DNA of 64,000 bases. Origin: Roseateles koreensis (GTDB lineage: Bacteria > Pseudomonadota > Gammaproteobacteria > Burkholderiales > Burkholderiaceae_C). The DNA is taken from positions 124,001-188,000 of the forward strand of contig NZ_JAQQXS010000006.1 of the NCBI RefSeq assembly GCF_028595305.1, in the 5' to 3' direction. Of this stretch, positions 7,283-15,900 are shown one piece after another (within the stretch, counting starts at the first letter, position 1; each line of letters starts with the position of its first letter). The position numbers and the translations under genes were made by a program. Below the pieces are notes generated by a model, which saw nothing but the letters and a program-made list of their open reading frames with translations, was not told the DNA's origin and ran no database searches.

Positions 7283-8002
7283 TCAGAAATCAAGGGTTTG
7301 CGGGAGTAAGCGTTCGTACTCTTGTTTAACCACGGCATAGCATTCGCAGCTGCGGCGCTCCAGTCCTGGGCGATCCAGCACTTTGATTCGGCCGCGCGCA
7401 TAGCGGATCAGCCCGGCGTGTTGCAGTTTGAGTGCGTTCTCAGTCACGCCCTCGCGGCGCACGCCAAGCATGCTGGCGATCAATTCATGTGTCATCACCA
7501 ATTCGTTGCTTCGTAATCGATCCAGACTGAGGAGCAACCAGCGGCACAGTTGCTGATCCAGCGAATGGTGGCGGTTGCAGACAGCGGTTTGAGACATCTG
7601 CGTGATCAGGGCTTGCGTGTAACGCAGCAGCAAATGCATGACCGGGCCTGATCGGCTGAATTCGTCTTTGATGGCCTGCGCCTTCAATTGCAGGCCGATG
7701 CCGGCACTTTGAACCACGGCTCGGCTGGGTGTTGACTCACCACCCATAAAAAGCGAGATACCAACGAGGCCCTCAAAGCCAACCACGGCGATTTCGGCCA
7801 TGGAACCGTTTTGCATCACGTAGAGCAAAGACACGATGGCAGTTGTGGGGAAGTAGACATGAGTCAAGGGACTGCGTGATTCGCAGAGCACCATGCCTAG
7901 CGGCATGTCCACGCATTCAAGATGAGGCGATAGGCGCTGCCACTCCTCTTCAGACAAGGTGTTTAGTAAGAGGTTTTTGCCAGGTGGGGGGCGGGTGTTC
8001 AT
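7283..8002 (-). CDS. Crp/Fnr-type transcription regulator (copy 2)
   Basis: The 239-aa protein has the same layout as its downstream paralogue: a degenerate cNMP-binding beta-roll followed by a winged-helix DNA-binding domain (ELVMTHELIASMLGVRREG region). FMGGESTPSRAVVQSAG matches FMGGNASPSRSVVQSAG of copy 1. ATG 8002 is chosen since GGAG lies seven bases upstream; a TTG one codon earlier is also in frame. It is divergent from the DUF4398-OmpA-glucan synthase group, and a palindrome lies between them, so control of that group by this protein is a fair guess. Confidence 0.85.
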   Translation of the reverse strand: MNTRPPPGKNLLLNTLSEEEWQRLSPHLECVDMPLGMVLCESRSPLTHVYFPTTAIVSLLYVMQNGSMAEIAVVGFEGLVGISLFMGGESTPSRAVVQSAGIGLQLKAQAIKDEFSRSGPVMHLLLRYTQALITQMSQTAVCNRHHSLDQQLCRWLLLSLDRLRSNELVMTHELIASMLGVRREGVTENALKLQHAGLIRYARGRIKVLDRPGLERRSCECYAVVKQEYERLLPQTLDF

Positions 8003-8367
8003 CAAGAAACTCCAAGGCGGCGGAGGTGGGCGAACAAGGGATGGCGCGGCGGGGAGATGTCTTGAACGATAGATTCCTCCAGTCTAGGTGCCTACGGGGT
8101 ACTTGGTGCGAAATCTGGTGAATCTTGGGGGCAATACCCCAACGCTTGCCAATCACGGCAGAGCAGTGGCGTCAGTGTGGGGTCTGCGGCTCCCGGCCCG
8201 TCTGCACGCGGCCGTCAGCCATATGTAGGCCCTGTCCGACAAGGACTTGAGGGCTCGGCCGATGGTGTTCGGACTGGACGTTCCGCATCATACGCACAGC
8301 ACCTGAAAGCGCCGTTTGACCACGCTTTCCTTCTAGCAAGGGAACGGCCAACCCCAATGGAGATGCC
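8003..8367. other. 365-bp divergent intergenic region
   Basis: No coding sequence is convincing here. The region separates the Crp/Fnr-type copy 2 from the DUF4398 gene and must hold promoters for both. The one clear element is the palindrome at 8125-8142, described separately. Confidence 0.6.
8125..8142. promoter_or_regulatory. 18-bp palindrome, candidate operator
   Basis: TTGGGG-GCAATA-CCCCAA is a perfect 6-bp inverted repeat with a 6-base spacer. Its half-site spacing fits a dimeric regulator of the Crp/Fnr size class (their sites are TTGAT-N4-ATCAA), and it lies between a Crp/Fnr-type gene and a divergent target group. The binding protein is an inference. Confidence 0.4.
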
Positions 8368-8739
8368 ATGAACAAAACTTTCTCAATGAACTTTTGCCAG
8401 GCTTATCCGCTGGCCGCTTGCCTTCTTTTTCTGGTGGCCTGTGCGGGCACGCCGGCTCCGACCGCGCAAATGGCTGTAGGCAAGGCAGCGGTGGAGCGCG
8501 CAGACATCGCTGCTGTCGCCGATGCGCCAGTCGAGATGGCTGCCGCTCGCCAAAAAATGGTGCAAGCCAATGTGGCCCTGGTCAGCAAAGACTATGTGTT
8601 AGCCCGTCAATTGGCCGAGCAAGCCGAAGCTGACGCCGTGTTGGCGGAAAGCAAAGGGCGTTCTGCCCGCTCTGCCCGCGCGTTAGCGGAAGTGCGAGAA
8701 GCCGCGCGCCAGTTGCGTGACGAGTTGTCGCGTAAATGA
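8368..8739 (+). CDS. DUF4398 lipoprotein
   Basis: The 123-aa protein has a signal peptide ending in a lipobox (LLFLVACAG), and a helical DUF4398 domain (about residues 35-120) with Ala-rich repeats such as VEMAAARQKMVQANVAL and ARQLAEQAEADA. DUF4398 proteins are periplasmic, often encoded next to OmpA-like proteins, and their function is unknown. GGAG stands 7 bases upstream of the ATG. The next gene carries a second DUF4398-like region fused to OmpA, 44 bases downstream, so the pair probably works together at the outer membrane and peptidoglycan. Confidence 0.85.
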   Translation: MNKTFSMNFCQAYPLAACLLFLVACAGTPAPTAQMAVGKAAVERADIAAVADAPVEMAAARQKMVQANVALVSKDYVLARQLAEQAEADAVLAESKGRSARSARALAEVREAARQLRDELSRK

Positions 8740-8783
8740 GCGAAGTTCGTCGCACGCATTCAAAACCTAAGGAGACCTTCACC

Positions 8784-9674
8784 ATGAATAGCAAACTTCG
8801 CGTCACCAAAACCGCCGTGGCCTCGCTCGCCGCCTTGCTCCTGGGCGCGTGTGCGAGCACTCCGCCGTCGACGCCCGAAAATTTGCAGCAGGCTCGCGAC
8901 GCTGTGCATGCCGCCGAGATGAATGCCGGCGTTCGCAACCATGCGCCGCTTGAATTAAAGAAAGCGGTGGACACATTGAGTCGTGCCGAGGCCCTGATGG
9001 CCAAGGGTGACACAGGACCTGAACTCAATAGCACGGCCTATGTCGCCCTTCAACAGGCTCGAGCTGCGGTGGCTGTCGCCTCGGCCAAGGGTGATGAAAC
9101 GGAAATGGCCGGTGCCCAAGCCACCCGTGAGCACGATCGGGCCGAACAGCGTACGCGGGAGTTGGCACAGTCGCGGCAGCAAACAGGTGTGGCGCAAAGG
9201 CAGACTGCCGATGTGCAATCCGAGTTACAGGCCAAGCAATCCCAGTTAGAGGCCCAGCAAAGTGAACTGGCGGCACTGCAGGCGCAGAAGACCGAGCGCG
9301 GCATGTTGGTGACTCTGGGTGACATCCTGTTCGAACTCAACCGAGCCGACATCAAGCCGCATGGACAGCAATCCCTACGCAAACTGGGCGAGTTCTTGCA
9401 GAAGTATCCGAATCGGCAGGTTCTGATTGAAGGCCATACCGACAGCAGCGGCGGCAGCGCACTCAACGATGCTTTGTCCGCTCGACGAGCGGAGGCTGTA
9501 AAGGCTGCGCTGGTGAACACCAGCATTGGCCTTTCCCCTGCGCGGATTTCGACGGTTGGGCACGGCGAGCATTTCCCAGTGGCCGACAACACCAGTGCAA
9601 GCAATCGGGCGTTGAATCGACGGGTCGAGATCTATATCTCTGACGACGACCAGCCCGTGCGCCCACGCCGTTGA
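8784..9674 (+). CDS. DUF4398-coiled-coil-OmpA lipoprotein
   Basis: The 296-aa protein has a lipobox signal (AALLLGACAS), a DUF4398-like helical part (about residues 30-110), a Gln/Glu-rich coiled coil (about 115-175, with repeats like LEAQQSELAALQAQ), and a C-terminal OmpA domain (about 178-290) with VLIEGHTDSSGG and NDALSARRAEAVKAAL. The OmpA domain binds meso-diaminopimelate in peptidoglycan. The protein likely tethers outer membrane to cell wall. ATG 8784 is preceded by AAGGAGACC; an in-frame ATG at 8736 overlaps the upstream stop and lacks such a site. Confidence 0.88.
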   Translation: MNSKLRVTKTAVASLAALLLGACASTPPSTPENLQQARDAVHAAEMNAGVRNHAPLELKKAVDTLSRAEALMAKGDTGPELNSTAYVALQQARAAVAVASAKGDETEMAGAQATREHDRAEQRTRELAQSRQQTGVAQRQTADVQSELQAKQSQLEAQQSELAALQAQKTERGMLVTLGDILFELNRADIKPHGQQSLRKLGEFLQKYPNRQVLIEGHTDSSGGSALNDALSARRAEAVKAALVNTSIGLSPARISTVGHGEHFPVADNTSASNRALNRRVEIYISDDDQPVRPRR

Positions 9675-9689
9675 AAGCAGGGGACTCTC

Positions 9690-9938
9690 ATGAGGCAAAA
9701 CAACATCAGCCCGGGAAGAGCCTGGAGCACCTCTTCATTTGGCGAAACAGCCGATACATCGAGTCTGGAACTGAGCGCCTTGGGTGAACACCTGGGCCTT
9801 TGCCGGGCCTCTCACGGCGGACTCTTTCGCCTTCGCTGTGCGGCCGAAACTGTGCATGGTTTCGTCGCCCCACGTTTTTTCACCAGCCTCTTGCTGGCCT
9901 TGTTGTGCTTGATGGCGGGCAGCGCCTTGCTCGGTTGA
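9690..9938 (+). CDS. Small protein with C-terminal membrane helix
   Basis: The 82-aa ORF sits 15 bases after the OmpA gene and 10 bases before the glucan synthase, with AGGGGA upstream of its ATG. The last 20 residues are hydrophobic (FFTSLLLALLCLMAGSALL), the rest is polar. A tail-anchored helper or leader of the large membrane enzyme downstream is possible. No family is recognised; its support is position, ribosome site and the membrane helix. Confidence 0.5.
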   Translation: MRQNNISPGRAWSTSSFGETADTSSLELSALGEHLGLCRASHGGLFRLRCAAETVHGFVAPRFFTSLLLALLCLMAGSALLG

Positions 9939-9948
9939 GGGCTCAGGC

Positions 9949-12900
9949 GTGATGGCCTTGCGAGAGTTACGCCGGTTGCTGCCTGAGGCATCACCGATCT
10001 TGTGTGACGTTCTCGACGCCCGTGGCGGTGGCTTGCAAGCACCGATACGGGCGGAGATCTTTGGCTTGCAACGCTTTGCGCAGCATGGGCGCAGCTTGGG
10101 GCTTACCCATCGCGCGGAGCGCTCCAGCGCTTTTGCGCGCAGTTTCTTTCCGCGCCTGCGCAGCAACATTAAAGCGTTACGCAAATCGCACCGCTACATC
10201 GGAGAGCTGGCGCAGACCGGTTACGACATCAGTCCGGCAGCCGAGTGGTTGCTAGACAACTTTCATTTGATCGAAGCTCAGATGAAGGAGATCCACGAGG
10301 GCCTGCCGCGCAGCTACTTTCGCGCCTTGCCAGTGTTGCTGGATGAGCCGCTGGCTGGCTTACCACGAATCTACGGCGTAGCCTGGGCCTTTGTTGCTCA
10401 CACCGATGGCGCCTTTGAGGAAGACCTGCTCCTGCAATTCTTGGCGTCCTACCAGGAAACCCGTGAACTCCGCCTCAGCGAAATCTGGGCGTTGCCAACC
10501 ACTCTGCGGGTGGTACAGGTGGAGAACTTGCGCCGTTTGGCCGAGCGCATCGCCGCCAACAAGGCCGCCCGTGAGGTGGCCAATCTTTGCTTCGACCGGT
10601 TGGATAGTTTCAGCATCGGCGCCAGAGATCGGTTGTTGGAATTGCTTGACAAGCGTGGTGTTGCACACGTCTTTCTGACCCAGATGGCACAGCGCGTCGA
10701 GGATGGACGCCTGACGGGGGATCGTTTCAACGGTTCCCCTCATGCCCGCTGGCTGAACGAGGCTTTGCCCAATGTGGCGTCAGCTCAGGCGCGCCAGACG
10801 GCAGATCAAACTGCCGATAACCTCAGCGTTAGCAATGCCCTGACGAGCTTGCGCATCATTGGCGATGCCGACTGGCCTGAAATCGTTGCCCGTAGCAGCA
10901 ATTTGATGCGCCACATGATGGGCTCCTCGGTATTTGCTGCTGAGCACATCCTGACGCAAGATCAGAGCCTCTCCGCCATCGAGCGTTTGGCCTATCGCAG
11001 CGGTCGCAGTGAGGTTGCCGTTGCCCAGGCTTTGCTTGCGCTGATGCGCGAGTGCGGCAACGCTGAGCCCAGCTATTGGCTTGGTGGCTTGGGCCGACCT
11101 GCGTTGGTGGCCCGACTGGACTTGCCTAAGCCGGCCGCCTTGCTTGAGCGCGTGTCCGGCCTCTTATGTAGTGGCAGCAAACCCTTGGTGCTGCCGGCCT
11201 ACTTGGCGGCTGTGGTCTTCGGCAGTCTGGCTCTCATCGCCTGGTTGATGCCGCAGCCTTCGTCAGCAGCTTGGGCGTTGACCGGCCTGGGCGCGATCTT
11301 GATGCTGTTCCCAGCTTCCGAGACGGTGGTGACGGTCATCAACCGATTGATCAGCGAGTCGGCGCGCCCCAGTCAACTGCCACGCCTGGCCTTTGCTTTG
11401 GGCATCCCGCCTGAACATCGGGTGATGGTGGCGATGCCGGCCATGCTAAGCAGCCCCTCTGTTGTGACAGACTTGGTCCACCGCCTGCACTTGCACTATC
11501 TTGCGAATCCGGAAGTTCAGGCGCAGTTTGCGCTGTTGACGGATTGGTTGGACGCTGAAACAGCCGAGCAGCCCACTGACGCGGCCTTGCTGGAGACTGC
11601 GCGCCTAGGTGTAGCAGACCTCAATCGTCGTCATCCGCCAGCTGCGGCACTTGACTCCGAGGAGATCGCGCCGCGATTTCTTTTGCTGCACCGGCGTCGC
11701 AGCTTCAACGCCTCAGAACAAGTCTGGATCGGCTGGGAGCGTAAGCGCGGCAAGTTAGAGCAATTGGTGAATTGTCTGGCCGAGCCAAGCGCTGAATTAC
11801 CTTTTATCGACCTAGGCGAGCTCTCTAGGCCCATGAGCGCAGTTCGCTACATCGTCACCCTGGACAGTGACACCCAACTGCCGCCGGCCAGCTTGCGCGA
11901 GTTGGTTGCCGTCGCTGCCCATCCCTGCAACAGGCCCCGTCTGGATCCCAGCGGGCGCTTTGTGGCTGAGGGTTATGGCATTTTGCAACCCCGAGTGGCC
12001 ACGCCTCTGCCTGCGCCCAAAGAGTTCACCCTATACCATTGGTTTTTTGCTGGGCAATGCGGCATCGATCCCTACAGCGCCGCGAGCTCCGAGGTCTATC
12101 AGGATCTTTTTCAAGAAGGTAGTTTCAGCGGCAAAGGCCTGCTCCATGTGCAGGCCTTTCATACAGTGCTGAAGGGGCGCTTGCCTGAGAATCAAATCCT
12201 TAGCCATGATCTGCTCGAAGGGGCCATGGTTCGTTGCGCAGCGGTCAGCAGCATTACCTTGATCGAGGACTCGCCTTTCCATGCTGATGTGGCCGCCTCC
12301 CGACTGCACCGCTGGATTCGAGGCGATTGGCAGTTGCTGCCCATGCTCTTCAAACCTTCGAGCTACCCCTTCTCGGCTTTGAGCCGCTGGAAGATGTTTG
12401 ACAATCTGCGCCGCTCTTTGGTGGCACCGATGTCGCTGCTCTTGCTAGTCCTGGCCCTTGTCAGCCCCGTCATTTCGCCCTGGGTTGCCCTGGCATTGGT
12501 CTGGGCGGCGGTCACCGCCGGTCCTTTGCTGGGTGCTCTGGCAGGGTTTGCGCCAAGCCGGGACGATCTCGCATTGCGCCATTTCTATGCCAGAGCGGGG
12601 GCTGATCTTGTGCGGGCCCTGGTCAGCGGACTTTGGTTGATGGATCAACTCCTTCAGCAAGCGCTGATGAATTTGGATGCGGTGGGCCGGGCGCTGTACC
12701 GCATGCTGTTCAGCCACCGGAATTTGTTGCAATGGACGACCGCAGCCACGTCCCAGGCGAGCGCCAAAACGAGTCTTAAGACAATGTTGCGCCAGCACTG
12801 GCGGGCCCCAGTCGTGGCTGTATTTTTGCTGATCAGCTTCTGGCTCAGCGGGCACTTGTCATGGCTGGCTCTTGGGCTGTGCCTTGCTTGGATCGCTGCG

Positions 12901-15900
12901 CCTTTGGCCAGTTGGTGGGTCAGTCTGCCCACGCCCGCATGCGAGCAAGCGCAGTTGTCGACGAGCGAGCATGCCTATCTTGGTGGCCTGGCTCGAGATA
13001 CTTGGCGATACTTTGAGCGCTGCGTTGGGCCGGGAGACCGGCACCTGCCGCCGGACAATCTGCAACTGGATCCTTACGATATGTTGGCGCACCGCACCTC
13101 GCCGACGAATATCGGTCTTTATCTACTAGCCTCGGCCTGCGCCCGTGAGTTCGGTTGGATTGGAACGCAGGATCTGCTGCGCCGGTTTGAGGCGACCCTG
13201 GCCAGCATTTTGCAGCTGGAACGTCATCGCGGTCACTTTCTGAACTGGTACGACACAGAACGGGGGGAGGCTTTGCTACCCCGTTATGTTTCTACAGTTG
13301 ACAGTGGCAATCTGTGCGGGCATTTGCTGGCCGTCGCTCAGGCCTGCCGTAGCTTTGCGAACTCCACAGGCCTGGATGGCGCGGTGCCGCAAGCGCTCAA
13401 GGCCGCACAAGATCGATTCCAGCCTTTGCTGGCCCAAAGAATGGGTGGTACAGCCGCGTCGCGCGATCAGTTGCGTTGGTGCCTAGCCGACCTGCGCGCG
13501 ACGCGTCGCACGGCCGCGCTGGACCGAGACCACGCAGGCGACGGGGACAGCTGCCAACGTCTGCTGACCCTGGCCGCGGCCTTTGAGAAATTGGTGGAGG
13601 ATACGGACTTCAATTTCCTCTACCACCCCAAGCGGCATCTATTCCACATCGGCTACCGTGTGGCGGAGCACCAGTTGGACTCTGGTTTCTACGACTTACT
13701 GGCTTCGGAGTCGCGCCTCACCAGCTTGTTAGCCATCGCCAAGGGTGATGTACCCGTGCGTCACTGGGGCGCCCTGGGGCGGCCGTTCTTTGCCGTGGGG
13801 TCGAGTGCTGGTTTGCGGTCATGGTCAGGTTCCATGTTTGAGTACCTGATGCCGAGCCTGGTACTCAATGAGCCCCATGGAAGTGTCTTGCGAGAAGCTT
13901 GTCTTGCGGCCTTGCGAGAGCAGATGGACTTGGCTCAGCTAAGCAAGATGCCTTGGGGCATATCGGAATCAGCCTACGCTGGGCGTGACCACACCCTGGC
14001 CTATCAATATGCCCCTCAGGGGGTGGCTCGCTTGGCCTTGCGCCGAACGCCGAGCGACGAATTGGTGATCGCGCCATATGCAAGCGCACTGGCTGCGCAA
14101 ATTGCGCCGCAAGCCGCATGCAGAAACCTCCGTGCATTGGAAGCTCTTGGCGATGCGGGCGTGGTGCGAGGTCGATATGGATTTATCGAGGCGCTGGACT
14201 TTTCACCCGCTCGCCAAGTCGGCAACACCCTCTTCACGCCCGTCATTGCTTTGATGGCACACCACCAGGGTATGAGTATCGTGGCCTTGGCAAATGTGCT
14301 GCTGGGAGGCCCGGCGCAGCGCTGGGGTATGGCACCTGAGGCGATCGAAGCGGTGGCCTCGGTTTTGCATGAACGGGCTCCACGTGAGGTTTCGGCCCTC
14401 TTTGAAGTTCCCGATGGCGGTGCGCAGCAAAGCCGGGAACTTCGTAGCCCAGGCCTGCTGAGGGTGGTGCAGCCGGGCGTTGCTGCGGTCGCGCCGACCC
14501 ATCTACTCTCCAATGGACGCTATGCCGTGAGTCTGCGTGCGAATGGCGCCGGTTGGAGCCGTTGGCGCGGCATCGGTATCAGCCGTTGGCGTGATGACGC
14601 TCTACGGGATGGGCTGGGTAGTTTCTTCTTTCTCCGCGGCCTTCCTGAATTGGGTATTTCGGATCCGGTCTCCATTACGCAGCACCCTGCGCCCGATCCG
14701 CGGGCGCAGTATCGCAGTACCTTTCATGCTGACACCGTTTGCTTTGAGGGTAAGTGGCCTCAAATTCAGACCCAGATCAAGGTCTGGGTCAGCCCTGAGG
14801 ACGATATCGAGTTCCGCCAGCTCGAACTGCGCAACCTGTGTGACCGGGTGCTTGAGTTCGAATTGATCTCCGCGTTTGAAGTGACCATGGCGGATTCGCG
14901 CGCCGACGAATCTCATCCGGCCTTTTCCAATTTGTTTGTGCGCGCTGAATGGCAGGCGGAGAATCAAGCACTGCTGTTTGAGCGCAAAGCGCGCTTGGCG
15001 ACGGAACAGGGCCTATTGATCGCGCATTTTTTGGCCGACAGTGGACCTCATCTGTTGGGGCTGAGTTGTCAGACCGACCGTCAACGATGGCTCGGAAGAA
15101 ATCAGCCAGCCAGTCAGCCTCGGGCTCTTATGGAACCCGCCAAGGACGGCAAACAGGACACTGGCCTTGATCCTATGTCCGCGCTGGCCGCTCGAGTTCG
15201 AATCGCACCGCACGCCAAGGTGACGCTGACTTTCGCCACCGCAGCCTCGGACAGCCGGACCACGCTGGATGCCGTCATCGACAAATACCGGCAGCCCAGC
15301 CATGTGCAACGGGCGGCGCTGATGTCGGCCACGCTGACCGGCATTCGCCTGCGCACCCTGGGCTTAAGTACCGAGAGTTTGGTCGCCTTGCAGTCCTTGA
15401 CCACGGCCTTGGTCCTCACACTTTCGCAACCACAGAGTTTCGCTTCGATGAGTGAGGCCGGGGTTGATGCGAGCTGTGATCGGCAACTATTGTGGCGCTT
15501 CGGCGTCTCGGGCGATCGTCCTTTGATCTTGGTGTCGGCCGGCGCGATACAAGGTCTTGGCTTGCTTCGCATCTTGGCGAAAGCGCTGCGCATGTGGTCC
15601 TGGGCAGGGGTTGCCTGCGATCTGGTGATTGTGAATGCGGAGCCGACGTCGTATCAGATGCCATTGCAGCAAGAGTTGCTGGCGCTTCGCGAGCGCCATG
15701 TCTCTGAGAACCTAGCGCAAGACGCTGGCGGCCAGAACTTCACGACCCTGCACGTTATGCGCGCAGATGAGCTTTCTCAAATTGAGCTCAGTACCCTGCA
15801 GACCTTGTCCTGTTTGCGCTTACATGCGGACGGGCGACCTTTGCTTCACCATGTCGAGGATTGGGGCGAGCAGCATGAGAAAGCGATGGATGCTCGTCAG

